From positions 1 through 64,000 of the forward strand of contig NZ_AVQK01000029.1 of NCBI RefSeq assembly GCF_001401755.1: 64,000 nucleotides of DNA. The letters are read 5' to 3'. Numbering within the stretch: the stretch's first letter is position 1; the number at the start of each line of letters is the position of its first letter. This DNA comes from Aquimarina longa SW024 (lineage in GTDB: Bacteria > Bacteroidota > Bacteroidia > Flavobacteriales > Flavobacteriaceae). Both the position numbers and the translations under genes were made by a program. The notes below the pieces were generated by a model. The model searched no databases, was not told where the DNA came from, and worked only from the letters and a program-made list of their open reading frames with translations. Below are positions 8,928-18,157 of the stretch, piece after piece.

Positions 8928-10349
8928 TTACAACAAAGGGCTAAAAAATCGGGCAATACCTTCGGATAGTTTTCGTTTTAGAGGTCGTTTTTTATAGGTT
9001 TCATAGTTTAATAAAATACTATCGTTACAATCTGCTATAAAATCTTTACAAATACTTTCTGCAATTTTAGTATCATAAATTAAAGCATTGGTTTCAAAAT
9101 TATGCTCAAAACTTCTATGATCAAAATTACCTGAACCTACAGAAGCTACTTCACCATCCACTACAATGATTTTACTATGAAGAAAATCATCTTTTTGCTG
9201 ATATATTTCTATACCTAGAAATAATAATTCTTCAAAAAAAGATAACATACTATGTTTTGCCAGCCAAGAATCTGATTTTTTTGGCACTAACAATTTGATT
9301 TGAACTTCGCTTAAAGCAGCTATCCTAAGAGCTTCAAGCATAGCACTATTAGGAATAAAATATGGATTAGATATATATATATACTCTTCGGCTATATTAA
9401 TCATTGTAATATATTGTTGCATAATTGATGGATGATCAGAGTCGGGTCCACCTGCTACAATCTGAACAGATACTTCTCCTTCTTTCTTGAGTTTTGGTAA
9501 GTAATAATCAGTCAATAATGACTCTTGATTACTGGCGAAATAATAATCTTTGATAAAAACTCTATGTAAGCTATCTACAGCAGGACCTTTAAGATACAAG
9601 TGTGTATCATCCCAAATACCCAAATCTGATTTAGGACTAATATATTTATCAGAGATATTAACACCTCCAGTAAAGCTATATTTACCATCTATAATTATAA
9701 TTTTTCTATGATTACGATAGTTTAGAGTAAATAAAAAACTACCAAAATGTAGAGGCATTATAGGATACACTTTTGCTCCTATATCTTTAAATTTCTTAAT
9801 AGCTTTTTTGCGCAATGAATAACTACCTATAGCATCATATAGAATTCTTACTTCTACACCACTTTTTATTTTCTCTTTTAATAGATCATATAATTTATCA
9901 ACTAACTCACCTTCTTCAAAAATATAATATTGTATATGAATGAATTTTTTAGCTTTTTCTAAGGTTTTAAATATAGCGTTAAAAACCTCTTTTCCGGTTT
10001 GTAATACTGTAACTTGATTTGCTGGTTGTGTAGGAAAATTAGAACTGTTAAATAATAACTTGGATAATTTAGTATTTTTCTTTTTTTTAAATTCGACCTT
10101 TGGCTGTTTAACAATTCGATCTCTAAAAGTATCATCATATAAACGCCTTCGTACTGTTTGTTTTAATTTAAAAAATTTGAATCTTCTACGATTAATCCCA
10201 AAAACAATATATAATAAGATACCGATAAAAGGCAGAATTAAAATAATAATAAGCCAGCTTAATGATTTTGTGGGTCGTGAACCATAAAGGATAATATGTA
10301 ATATAGATAGAATAGTCAGAATGGCATAGAGGCTAATAATAATTGCCAT
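8928..10349 (-). CDS. cls: Cardiolipin synthase (phospholipase D superfamily)
   Basis: 473 residues. Two N-terminal membrane helices (about 1-22 and 30-50) precede two PLD active sites: H214-R-K216 with D221 and 'GGVN', and H391-S-K393 with D398 and 'GSGNFDHRSF'. It makes cardiolipin by phosphatidyl transfer between two phosphatidylglycerol molecules (or phosphatidylethanolamine in the ClsC type) at the inner membrane. The length and the two-helix anchor fit the ClsA type. The gene is monocistronic on the minus strand, next to envelope-stress genes. Confidence 0.92.
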   Translation of the reverse strand: MAIIISLYAILTILSILHIILYGSRPTKSLSWLIIILILPFIGILLYIVFGINRRRFKFFKLKQTVRRRLYDDTFRDRIVKQPKVEFKKKKNTKLSKLLFNSSNFPTQPANQVTVLQTGKEVFNAIFKTLEKAKKFIHIQYYIFEEGELVDKLYDLLKEKIKSGVEVRILYDAIGSYSLRKKAIKKFKDIGAKVYPIMPLHFGSFLFTLNYRNHRKIIIIDGKYSFTGGVNISDKYISPKSDLGIWDDTHLYLKGPAVDSLHRVFIKDYYFASNQESLLTDYYLPKLKKEGEVSVQIVAGGPDSDHPSIMQQYITMINIAEEYIYISNPYFIPNSAMLEALRIAALSEVQIKLLVPKKSDSWLAKHSMLSFFEELLFLGIEIYQQKDDFLHSKIIVVDGEVASVGSGNFDHRSFEHNFETNALIYDTKIAESICKDFIADCNDSILLNYETYKKRPLKRKLSEGIARFFSPLL

Positions 10350-10450
10350 ATTAGGTATACTTTAAGGTGGGTTTAATTATTTACTTCCAATTTAAAAAAA
10401 TTAATATTTACATCCAGAAATATATCAAAAATAGATCATATGATACTAAT

Positions 10451-10492
10451 AAAAATAAAAGAGTAGTAATAAATTACTACTCTTTTATTTTT
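10451..10492. terminator. Intrinsic terminator-like hairpin
   Basis: A 19-bp perfect stem (aaaaataaaagagtagtaa and its complement) with a 4-nt loop. It sits upstream of cls and about 160 bp beyond the terminator at 10653. The 10495-10650 segment it could serve has no reading frame, so a short RNA transcribed leftward is possible but unsupported. Confidence 0.6.
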
Positions 10493-10652
10493 ATTTAGTG
10501 TATAAGTTTATACTTGATGTGGTTTAATATTGTCATAATTTAAGAACTACTTTTGTATATCACCTCATTTATACATAACTATTTTTTGAAGAGTAGAGAG
10601 TATGCTATTTTAAGAAACGGGTCTTAGAAATTAAGGATGTTGATAAGTAGTT

Positions 10653-10694
10653 AAAAAACGGATAGTATAATGTATTTTATCTATCCGTTTTTTT
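10653..10694 (-). terminator. Terminator of the small lipoprotein/DUF1328 unit
   Basis: A 13-bp stem (aaaaaacggatag / ctatccgtttttt) lies directly after the stop of the minus-strand lipoprotein gene at 10714. Confidence 0.75.
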
Positions 10695-10713
10695 TATTTG
10701 TCTTGTGAAGAGA

Positions 10714-10896
10714 TTAATTATCATCCGTTGCATCTTCTACAGCATCTTTTACTTCTTCTGCTCCTTCTTCTACAGCATCTCCTACTTCTTCTACTGCATC
10801 TTCTATTTTTTCTCCAGTGGTTTTCTTTTCTCTACAACTTATTGTAGTTGCAATTACAAGACAAAGTGCTGCAAAAGACGTAATTACTTTTTTCAT
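10714..10896 (-). CDS. Small acidic lipoprotein
   Basis: 60 residues. The signal peptide has a lipobox at 'ATTISCREKK' (Cys21). The mature part is a short charged helix with repeated 'DAVEEVGD/EGAEEVKD' units, rich in Glu, Asp, Val and Ala and amphipathic at a heptad-like period. Proteins of this type are common beside stress genes in flavobacteria, but no function is established. It lies 22 bp after the DUF1328 gene on the same strand and probably shares its transcript. Confidence 0.75.
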   Translation of the reverse strand: MKKVITSFAALCLVIATTISCREKKTTGEKIEDAVEEVGDAVEEGAEEVKDAVEDATDDN

Positions 10897-10918
10897 GTTA
10901 TTGTATTTTTAAGATTAA

Positions 10919-11083
10919 TTATGCTTTAAATCTCTTACCAAATATGAGAGATAAAATAAATAGTACTATAAAGATGAAGAATAAAATTTTAGCAATGCTT
11001 GCAGCTCCAGCTGCAATACCACCAAACCCAAATATTCCTGCAACTATAGCTAAAATTATAAAAATAATAGTGTAACGTAACAT
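10919..11083 (-). CDS. DUF1328 small membrane protein
   Basis: 54 residues ([20 protein letters not shown]...), two hydrophobic helices separated by '[12 protein letters not shown]', and a basic end 'FGKRFKA'. This is the YtjA/DUF1328 pattern. The family members are small inner-membrane proteins often induced by stress, with no known biochemical role. The gene is under 60 codons and easily missed. It lies just upstream of the small acidic lipoprotein gene, with which it probably forms an operon. Confidence 0.85.
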   Translation of the reverse strand: MLRYTIIFIILAIVAGIFGFGGIAAGAASIAKILFFIFIVLFILSLIFGKRFKA

Positions 11084-11294
11084 AGTAATTGATTGTGTTT
11101 TAATTATTACTTCCTCTATTTTATAAGAGTGATTTGATTATCAAACCCTAATGATACAAATTTCTATAAATACTACATGAAGCCTTAACTGTATCAATAG
11201 GATTGTTAACTCCATTACTTTGTTTGTGTTTTTTCTTAGACAATAATAAATTAAAAAGGTATCTTTATTCACTACTTGTCAGTAATTGAATCAG

Positions 11295-12332
11295 ATGAAA
11301 ATAAAAGTAAAAGATGATAATATTAAAAATGTAGTCATTGACATTGCAAATAGTTTAGGTATTGACTATGAGGAGTCGCCTCATGAATATTGTGTGCGGT
11401 TATCCGAAGAATTTGGCTCTGGATATATAAGGTCTTTTCAGTTTGATTTTGGAATAGGCGTTATTGAGGCGGATTACTTATTAAAAAAAGATTTTCATTT
11501 TGAATTAGAAAAAGGAATTATTCATCCTTTAAAAATTATATTTAATAGAGAGTCTGGTTTCTATCATAAGTTTAAGAGTAATGAAGATTTTAATGAAATA
11601 CGTCGGTTAGAGAATGTAATGGTTGCCAGTACACCAAAGAACAATCATTTTTTTAAGATTCCTGAAGGTACACCTATTTGTATTTTTAGTATTGAGATCA
11701 ATAGAAAATTATTTGAAGAAAAAATAGAATCTTTTTTAACTAATATGAATGAAGATCTTATTGAATTATTTAGAGATGTAAACGGGATTAATCAATTTTA
11801 TTATAAAAATTATTATAGTCTCGAGATTTCTAAATTTATTTCTGAATTTACAGAATGTGAACTTACGGGTTTTATGCGTCAAGTATATCTCGAAGGGAAG
11901 GTATATGAAATATTAACACATCAATTGCAACAATATTTAGATGATCTTAATGAGCCAGACAAAAGGTTAATTTTACGACAAGCTACTATAGAGAGTATAG
12001 AAGAAGCTGTGTCTATAATTAAAGAAGAAATTGATAGTATAGGCAATATTGTAAAGTTAGCAAAGCGTGTGGGTCTGAATCAAAATACATTACAGAATGG
12101 TTTTAAACAACTCTATAAAACATCAGTGAACGAGTATATTAAAAACTTTAGAATAGATACAGCTAAGGACTTACTAGAGTCTTCTAACCTTAATATTACC
12201 GAAATCACTTATAAAGTAGGAATTAATTCTAGAAGTTATTTTGCTAAATTATTTAAGAAACGTTTTGGTGTAAACCCAAAACAATACTTAAATCAAGTAC
12301 GAAATAAAAAAGAAGATTCTAAATCAGCGTGA
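11295..12332 (+). CDS. AraC-family transcriptional regulator, paralogue 1
   Basis: About 345 residues from the ATG at 11295; a TTG at 11286 is less likely. Residues about 1-220 form a sensor/cupin-like region with no recognised ligand site. The last 100 form the paired helix-turn-helix AraC DNA-binding domain: 'NIVKLAKRVGLNQNTLQNGFKQLY', then 'NITEITYKVGINSRSYFAKLFKKRFGVNPKQYL'. It is one of four related regulators in this window (12503, 14652, 23884). It starts about 200 bp from the divergent DUF1328 gene, so it may control that unit. This is inference. Confidence 0.88.
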   Translation: MKIKVKDDNIKNVVIDIANSLGIDYEESPHEYCVRLSEEFGSGYIRSFQFDFGIGVIEADYLLKKDFHFELEKGIIHPLKIIFNRESGFYHKFKSNEDFNEIRRLENVMVASTPKNNHFFKIPEGTPICIFSIEINRKLFEEKIESFLTNMNEDLIELFRDVNGINQFYYKNYYSLEISKFISEFTECELTGFMRQVYLEGKVYEILTHQLQQYLDDLNEPDKRLILRQATIESIEEAVSIIKEEIDSIGNIVKLAKRVGLNQNTLQNGFKQLYKTSVNEYIKNFRIDTAKDLLESSNLNITEITYKVGINSRSYFAKLFKKRFGVNPKQYLNQVRNKKEDSKSA

Positions 12333-12502
12333 TATAAAAGATTTAGAGGTAATAAAATTCTTTTATCTGCAAAAAATAGCATTTTCTATGGTAGTAAACT
12401 GGTCAAAATTGTTAGTATCTGTTTCAAAATTGTTAATCTATTTATTCTAAGTCTAATTTCTTTGTACAAAACAAAAAGTACAGCATAGATTTTAGTTACG
12501 GA

Positions 12503-13522
12503 ATGCAAAAAATTGAAATAAATAGTATAGATTGTGCAAAAATTTTAGAACAATTAAATATCCATCTCAAAGGAAAATTAACTAATCAATGGGGAGAACA
12601 TGTTCTGGAGTTTGATAATCAGATTGGCAAAGGAATAGTACGTAGTATCGCTTTTGATTGGGGGGTTTCTTTAGTAGATTATGATGTTAGATTTATACAA
12701 GACACTAAAATTGTATTTAATATTGAAAAGGCAAACCCTATAGGATTCATTTTTATATCTGAAGGTAGTCTAGACTACACTAATGATACAGAGGAGAAAC
12801 CATATACTTTTGAACGTTTTCAAAACATTATTATATCTACTAAGAAATTTTCTAAAGAAAGATATACTTTTTCTAAATCAGTTACTATTAAAGTTAATTT
12901 CATTTATGTATTACCCATCGAATATGTTAAGAAAAAAAATAATAATTTATCATATTTAAGTAAGAGTTTATTTTCTGCTTTTAACGAAGAAAAGGCAAGA
13001 TCACCATATAAACATTATGGTAATTATAACCTGAAAATAGCAGATCAGATTAAGCAATTACATGAAAATTATGAAAATGGTATTGTACGTACACTTTCGA
13101 TTGAGGGACAACTCAATCTGATTATGGCAATGCAAATCTTAGAGCACAATAATTATGAAAACAATTTAGTATTACCAGAATCACTTACTAAAGAGGATAT
13201 CAAAAAGATTCATAATCTATCAGGGTACATTATTGATAATATTTCAGAACCATTATCAGTTCAATCTCTGGCAATAAAGATTGGTATGAATTCTAAGAAA
13301 TTACAACTTGGTTTTAGAGTTTTGTATTCTAAATCTGTGAACGAATATACAAGGCAACTAAAGTTAGAAATCTCTAGAGATTATATAAAAAATTCCAATG
13401 ATTCTATTTCTGAAATAGTATACAAAATAGGATTTAAAAGCAGAAGTTACTTCTCAAAGATTTTTTTTGAACGATATGGAATTCTACCTAATGATTACAG
13501 AAAAAAAATCAAGGCAAAGTAA
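12503..13522 (+). CDS. AraC-family transcriptional regulator, paralogue 2
   Basis: 339 residues. The N-terminal part shares the shape of paralogues 1 and 4, including 'GIVRSIAFDWGVSLVDYDVRF' (compare 'GSIRFITFDWGVNLLEYDIIF' in paralogue 4). The C-terminus has two helix-turn-helix units ending in 'SISEIVYKIGFKSRSYFSKIFFERYGILPNDY'. It follows paralogue 1 by 170 bp, so the pair may arise from tandem duplication. The ligand and targets are unknown. Confidence 0.88.
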   Translation: MQKIEINSIDCAKILEQLNIHLKGKLTNQWGEHVLEFDNQIGKGIVRSIAFDWGVSLVDYDVRFIQDTKIVFNIEKANPIGFIFISEGSLDYTNDTEEKPYTFERFQNIIISTKKFSKERYTFSKSVTIKVNFIYVLPIEYVKKKNNNLSYLSKSLFSAFNEEKARSPYKHYGNYNLKIADQIKQLHENYENGIVRTLSIEGQLNLIMAMQILEHNNYENNLVLPESLTKEDIKKIHNLSGYIIDNISEPLSVQSLAIKIGMNSKKLQLGFRVLYSKSVNEYTRQLKLEISRDYIKNSNDSISEIVYKIGFKSRSYFSKIFFERYGILPNDYRKKIKAK

Positions 13523-13712
13523 TTAACATTAATATATTATTTTTTTGGATTGTATACAAAGCTGTTTTTTTTAATTTAAAAATACCCCCCCCTTCCTAAT
13601 CTTAATCAAAATTATATAAATGTAGACAGAAAAGTAATAGTTAATCTTAGGTTTAAATAAAACTCATCAAAAGAAGAAGTAAAAGAGTTACTATTAGGTA
13701 ATAGTATAATTA

Positions 13713-14411
13713 TTATAAAGGTATATTATTATAATATACTGGTTCAAGCATAGAATCATACAATATATCATTCTTAAAAAAATCCTTGGCAATAGGATGA
13801 GCATTTAGTTTTAATATACTAGGAAGATTTAGAATATGATTTATTTCATCCATATCAGCTTTTGGATCTAACCAAGTATCAGATGAAGACTCAGGAATAA
13901 ATACAGGCATCATGGTATTTAGGTTTTGAATTCTACTGACAATACCAGTAGCTTCAGTCATAAGCATTGAACAGGTAATAAAACCATCATCAAGAGTATT
14001 ATAAACTCCTGCTATATAAAAAGGTTTTTTAGTATCTAGGTATACATAATAGGGGTATAAAGAACCATTATATAAATGATATATAAAAAAACCAGTAACA
14101 ATTATAACACAACGCCTTTTGTGATAAGGTTCCTGAAATATTCCATTAGAATTTAAATTATCTTTAGAAACATTAAGAGTATCCAATGCTTTTTGAAAAT
14201 CAGACCACTCATCTTCATAATTATCTGGTAAAAGACCCCAAATCGCATATGATATATGATTTGGATTATCTATAGTGATTACAGATAATGTAGCCTCTTT
14301 AGCACCATTAATAACAGAATTAGGGGTGTATAGTTTTGGGAATTTATACTTTATACCTAACTCCTTTTCGATGAATTCTCTTTCTGCAATATTTGAAATC
14401 TTCTTATACAT
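13713..14411 (-). CDS. SRAP/YedK-like protein lacking the catalytic residues
   Basis: 232 residues with the SRAP (SOS response-associated peptidase, HMCES/YedK) fold signature: 'ISYAIWGLLPD', 'LNVSKDN', 'RRCVIIVTGFF', 'KPFYIAGVYNTLDDGFITCSMLMTEA' and 'MMPVFIP'. Active family members self-process to expose Cys2, which crosslinks to abasic DNA, and use Asn, Glu and His. Here residue 2 is Tyr, the Glu of the usual GFxE motif is Ile110, and the His of HxRMP is Asn165. Only Asn80 survives. It is therefore unlikely to form the thiazolidine crosslink. It may bind DNA without chemistry, or be decaying. The frame is intact. Confidence 0.75.
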   Translation of the reverse strand: MYKKISNIAEREFIEKELGIKYKFPKLYTPNSVINGAKEATLSVITIDNPNHISYAIWGLLPDNYEDEWSDFQKALDTLNVSKDNLNSNGIFQEPYHKRRCVIIVTGFFIYHLYNGSLYPYYVYLDTKKPFYIAGVYNTLDDGFITCSMLMTEATGIVSRIQNLNTMMPVFIPESSSDTWLDPKADMDEINHILNLPSILKLNAHPIAKDFFKNDILYDSMLEPVYYNNIPL

Positions 14412-14584
14412 TATTATAAATTACTTGTGCAAGTAAAAAAATAAAATAAAATGAAATTGTCTCGTATCATTTAAATAGTAGCGCATTTGAAAGTTATAAT
14501 TGTTAAAATTAATGATTGTTTATTCTTTATACAAATGAGATATAGAAAAACCCAAAAACGTTAAACAAGCGGATCAATACCTGT

Positions 14585-14592
14585 TATTTTTG
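14585..14592 (+). promoter_or_regulatory. Candidate Bacteroidota -7 element (TATTTTTG)
   Basis: It matches TAnnTTTG and lies about 60 bp upstream of the AraC paralogue 3 start. No clear TTG -33 element is at the right spacing, so support is limited. Confidence 0.35.
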
Positions 14593-14651
14593 TGAAAAGC
14601 TTTCTGTATAATTGACTGAAAATCAAAATTTAATGTTAAAAAAAAAGATGT

Positions 14652-15671
14652 ATGGAGAATTTAGTAGCGAGTTTTGATTCCGTTCCTTTTGAGTTTTATA
14701 CTCTTAAAAAATTATTAAAAGGAGAAATTATAAAAGAGCAGGACATACATATACTTAAAATTAAAAACGAATTTGGTTATGGGGAAGTTCGTTATACAAG
14801 TTTACAAAAAGGATTAAGAATTTTTGACCTTACTATTTTGACGGTTGATGATATAGAGTTTCCAATGAATTTTTTAGTTACCGAGTCATTACAATTTTTA
14901 TATTGTTTAGAAGGTGATTGTTCATATCAATTTGTAGATATTGATGAAACTCACCAGATAGAACAATTTCAAACTGCCGTCGTTCATAGCAATAATAGAT
15001 TACAAAATCAAATCCTAATTTCTGGTGGAAAGCGATTAGTATTGAATATTATTTTTGTTGATAAAGAGGAGTATTTTAATAAACTAAGTAAAGAATCTAG
15101 TCAATTTGGTAAAAAATTATTACAATATATTAATGATAAACCAATGTATTTTCATTCTGGAAATTACAGTTTAAAAATAGCTGAACAACTCAAATTGCTT
15201 ATAGATATAGAATACACGAATGAAATCTCAGAGTTATTATCTCAAAAAGGTAGATATTATCTCATTTTAGCAAAGCAAATAGAGAAGTTTTGTTTGGAAA
15301 TAGATAATAATTCAAATAATAGTGGTTTGTTAAAGAATGAATTGAAAATGATTTCAGAAGTAAGTGATTTTATAAAAAAACACCCAGAAATACAGCATAG
15401 TATTAAAACGTTATGTCTTGAATCCGGTTTATCACCAGCTAAATTGCAAGAGGGTTTTAAATTTATGTTTGAAAGAACTGTTTCTGATTTTGTGAGAAAT
15501 GTACGTTTAGAAAAAGCAGAAAATCTTATTAGAACAACCGAACTAACAATTTCTGAGATTGTATATTCTATAGGATTAACTAGTAGAAGTTATTTCTGTA
15601 AAATCTTTAAGAAGAAGTATCATTATAGTCCCAAAGAATATAAATCAAAAGATTATACCGCAAAATTATAA
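14652..15671 (+). CDS. AraC-family transcriptional regulator, paralogue 3
   Basis: 339 residues. The divergent N-terminal sensing region is about 1-230. The C-terminal AraC domain has 'IKTLCLESGLSPAKLQEGFKFMF' and 'TISEIVYSIGLTSRSYFCKIFKKKYHYSPKEY', close to paralogue 4 ('LSEEIGLPQAKLQEGFKLLY'). It is transcribed divergently from the SRAP-like gene across a 240-bp gap, so it could regulate that gene. An alternative target is the DUF3332 remnant downstream. Confidence 0.88.
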   Translation: MENLVASFDSVPFEFYTLKKLLKGEIIKEQDIHILKIKNEFGYGEVRYTSLQKGLRIFDLTILTVDDIEFPMNFLVTESLQFLYCLEGDCSYQFVDIDETHQIEQFQTAVVHSNNRLQNQILISGGKRLVLNIIFVDKEEYFNKLSKESSQFGKKLLQYINDKPMYFHSGNYSLKIAEQLKLLIDIEYTNEISELLSQKGRYYLILAKQIEKFCLEIDNNSNNSGLLKNELKMISEVSDFIKKHPEIQHSIKTLCLESGLSPAKLQEGFKFMFERTVSDFVRNVRLEKAENLIRTTELTISEIVYSIGLTSRSYFCKIFKKKYHYSPKEYKSKDYTAKL

Positions 15672-15884
15672 GGATATATAGTATTTCTATCTCATTCTTA
15701 ATTTTTTAGAAATTAGGTTAAGTAGAATACTTTTGAATTTAGTTGTTAAAAAAGTTTTTTCTTAATCAGAAGACACCAAAAGAATTATATTAAATATACT
15801 TTTTTCAAAAAAATAAATGATTAAGTGAATGAGGTATCCAAATACTCATATAAGTTAATCTATCCCTATCAAGTTATTAAGTTT

Positions 15885-16324
15885 ATGAAAAAAATGACAA
15901 TATGTATTGCGCTATCAACTTCTATTTTGTTCTTAAGTTGTTTAGGGTCCTTTAGTGCTTTTAACGGTTTAAAAGATTGGAATAATGATTTAACAGATAA
16001 TAAGTTTGTAAATAATCTTGTTTTTTTGGGGTTAAATATTATACCTTTTTATGGGCTATTCTTTTTTGGAGATGTAATAGTTTTTAATATAATCGAATTT
16101 TGGAGTGGTTCAAACCGGATCTATCTTTTTCTTTAGAAGATGCTAAGGTCACATCTCTTAATGATTATACAAACCATTACGCTGGCATAGATTTTAAAAA
16201 AGGAGAGTATGCTATTTATAGCGAAATTACTATTGCAGATGGATTTTTAAAAGGTTATATAAAACCTATGCTAACTAATACAAAACTTATAAGTAGAGAA
16301 GATAGTTTTTTAGACACATTTTAG
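15885..16324 (+). pseudogene. DUF3332 family protein, frameshifted
   Basis: From the ATG at 15885 the product begins with a lipoprotein-like leader 'STSILFLSCLGSFSAFNGLKDWN' (only part is conserved) and continues 'KFVNNLVFLGLNIIPFYGLF', then 'NIIEFWSGSN', all hallmarks of DUF3332. The frame then runs to a stop at 16134. The family-like continuation 'PDLSFSLEDAKVTSLND' is in the +1 frame from about 16115 to 16324. A one-base change near 16110-16125 explains this. A further short remnant frame (VWIRTFKGVTDDSVNFEDAQ) at about 16460-16546 may be more of the same decay. The remaining sequence to 16549 holds nothing else. Confidence 0.7.
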
Positions 16325-16549
16325 GAAGGTTTTGTTGGTTTTTTTAAGTTTATAATGAAGAACCCATAAAAAAGATACGTTAGCAACTAAAGTACCTTTA
16401 GAAGAGGATTTAAACAATGTAGAAAGCAATACATGGGGTCACAATAGTTAAGATTTTTGAAAATGTATGGATTAGAACTTTTAAAGGAGTGACTGATGAT
16501 TCTGTGAATTTTGAAGATGCTCAGAAAGCATCCAGTATAGGAAAATAAT

Positions 16550-16596
16550 AAAGACTCTATCTTATTGAGTTATCCACTTAGTAAGATAGAGTCTTT
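16550..16596. terminator. Bidirectional terminator between convergent units
   Basis: A 15-bp perfect stem (aaagactctatctta and complement) with a 17-nt loop, between the DUF3332 remnant (+) and the DUF2383 gene (-). Confidence 0.7.
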
Positions 16597-16665
16597 AAAA
16601 AAAGTTTTTTTACTACTTTTCTAGACTTTTTGCAACAATCTTTTCTTTAAAAAACGATACTAATT

Positions 16666-17115
16666 TTAATTTAAATCTTCTAGTCTTTTTATAGAAGATA
16701 ATCCATTCATAATTTTGTTTTTTTGTTGTTTAAGTATTGTTTGAGTAGTATTTGGTAAACTAGTTTCAGATAATACTTCATTATATTCTTCTACAGCAGC
16801 TTCTTCTCCTCGGATAGATTCTTCTAGCATAGATTCTTCATTATCTAATGAAAAAAGTGCTTTTACATCCATCCAAGTACGGTGAACAGAACCAGTTATG
16901 CTTCCTCCTTTATCAACTTCTTGACCAAAAGCTTTAATTTCAGTTTTTAATTCGTGTCCAAAATTATAGCGCTCTTGAGATTTCTGATTAAAATAGTTCT
17001 TTAATCCTACATGCTCTACATTTTCAGCTGCTTTTTTAAAACCTTTTTCAGCATCATAAGTTTTTTCTAGTAAATCATTCAGTTTGTTTCCAACTTTTTC
17101 AGAATACGTTTTCAT
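16666..17115 (-). CDS. DUF2383 (PA2169-type) ferritin-like four-helix bundle protein
   Basis: 149 residues, the usual length of PA2169-family proteins. Helix 1 is 'GNKLNDLLEKTYDAEKGFKKAAENV', helix 2 is 'LKNYFNQKSQERYNFGHELKTEI', followed by the Gly-rich linker 'EVDKGGSITGSVHRTWMDVKA', then the acidic helix 'SIRGEEAAVEEYNEVL' and a C-terminal basic helix. The family is ferritin-like and associated with stress, but the metal-binding residues and role are not established. It is monocistronic. A divergent paralogue lies at 17681 on the other strand. Confidence 0.85.
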   Translation of the reverse strand: MKTYSEKVGNKLNDLLEKTYDAEKGFKKAAENVEHVGLKNYFNQKSQERYNFGHELKTEIKAFGQEVDKGGSITGSVHRTWMDVKALFSLDNEESMLEESIRGEEAAVEEYNEVLSETSLPNTTQTILKQQKNKIMNGLSSIKRLEDLN

Positions 17116-17204
17116 AAGTATAACTTTTTTAGTGAACAGTAATTGTTTAGAGATGCTTACCGATTAACATCTTATTATGTAGTAAATAGTATTTATTCTT
17201 TTCT

Positions 17205-17291
17205 TTATTCTTGTATTATTCCTCTTATAACGACTACTATAACTCCAGATACAAATCCGCTTATAATTATAAATAGAAATTCAAGTGTCAT
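17205..17291 (-). CDS. Possible 28-residue membrane peptide
   Basis: ATG at 17291. The product (MTLEFLFIIISGFVSGVIVV...) is a single hydrophobic helix with a short charged end. It sits upstream of the DUF2383 gene on the same strand. The size and composition suit a small membrane protein, but no homology is recognisable and it may be chance. Confidence 0.28.
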   Translation of the reverse strand: MTLEFLFIIISGFVSGVIVVVIRGIIQE

Positions 17292-17355
17292 GTTTTTGAT
17301 ATATAAATTCAGAATAAAGGTAATTTTATTTTCAAGCTATTATTTGCTCAAATAA

Positions 17356-17680
17356 GTGGAAAATTAACTCATTTAAAATTTAGTTTTTCTTAACTAATAT
17401 AATTGTCATCAGCATTTTTGAGTTAATAAAAACCCTGATTGCGCTAAAGAAAATAGGATGTAATATTGATATTGTTATCAAATAAGAATGATAATGTAGA
17501 TAAAGAATTACCAATACAGTTATGGTGTGCTTAAAATGAAAGCGAAATACAATTTAAAGATTTGTATTTAACTATCATCTTATTATCACTTTTATCAGTC
17601 TCTTAAAAAGCATAGATTGTCGAATATGTTTTTGATTAATAGCGGATTAATTTTATTGGTAAGGGAGGCTTTTATAGTTA
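17356..17680. other. Non-coding gap
   Basis: AT-rich, with no convincing frame, hairpin or repeat. It presumably carries the promoter of the DUF2383-like gene at 17681, before which a GGGAGG stretch lies about 15 bp upstream of the ATG. Confidence 0.4.
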
Positions 17681-18157
17681 ATGAATAATCGACACATTAA
17701 AAAAATGAGAAAAAATAACAAAATCCAAGAATTGTTAATAATGGTTTTCGAGGCTGAAAAAAAATATTATGAAGCAGCTGAAGAAGTTCAGATTATAGCA
17801 TTATCAAGATTTTTGAATTATCAGAGTCTAGAGAGAAAAAAATATGTTAATGAATTAGTTGAAGCATTTATTTTTAATAATATAAAACAAGAAACCTCTT
17901 GTATCGATAAAAGTAAAGAAGATCAAAAAGGATTCGAGGTAAAAAAGCCTTTAGAAAAATCTAAATACATTTCCATAGTCTGTCACTGCTTAGATTTTGA
18001 TCAAAATATTATTGATAAATGCGTTATAATGCTTAGAGATAATACGATACCTGTAGATATTTTAGAAGTAGCTGTCCGATTGATGACATTTTTACTATTT
18101 CAAGGAATAGAGTGTGGTCAAATTATAGAAGAATTAAATATAGAAAATAATAAGTAA
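17681..18157 (+). CDS. Divergent DUF2383-like protein
   Basis: 158 residues. The first half aligns by pattern with the PA2169-type protein at 16666: 'IQELLIMVFEAEKKYYEAAEEV' for 'LNDLLEKTYDAEKGFKKAAENV', and 'LSRFLNYQSLERKKYVNELVEAF' for 'LKNYFNQKSQERYNFGHELKTEI'. The second half lacks the acidic third helix and Gly linker and instead has a Cys-containing segment 'SIVCHCLDFDQNIIDKCVIML' and 'LLFQGIECGQIIEEL'. It is a paralogue whose second half has been replaced or has diverged. The five Cys residues are unusual and could bind metal, which is speculation. Confidence 0.6.
   Translation: MNNRHIKKMRKNNKIQELLIMVFEAEKKYYEAAEEVQIIALSRFLNYQSLERKKYVNELVEAFIFNNIKQETSCIDKSKEDQKGFEVKKPLEKSKYISIVCHCLDFDQNIIDKCVIMLRDNTIPVDILEVAVRLMTFLLFQGIECGQIIEELNIENNK

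Noticed and set aside
13585..13593. Run of nine C between AraC paralogue 2 and the SRAP-like gene
   Set aside because: It lies between convergent gene ends and not in a promoter or coding frame, so phase variation has no obvious target.
16460..16546. Short frame VWIRTFKGVTDDSVNFEDAQ as a separate small gene
   Set aside because: No start codon, and it lies in decayed DNA after the DUF3332 remnant.
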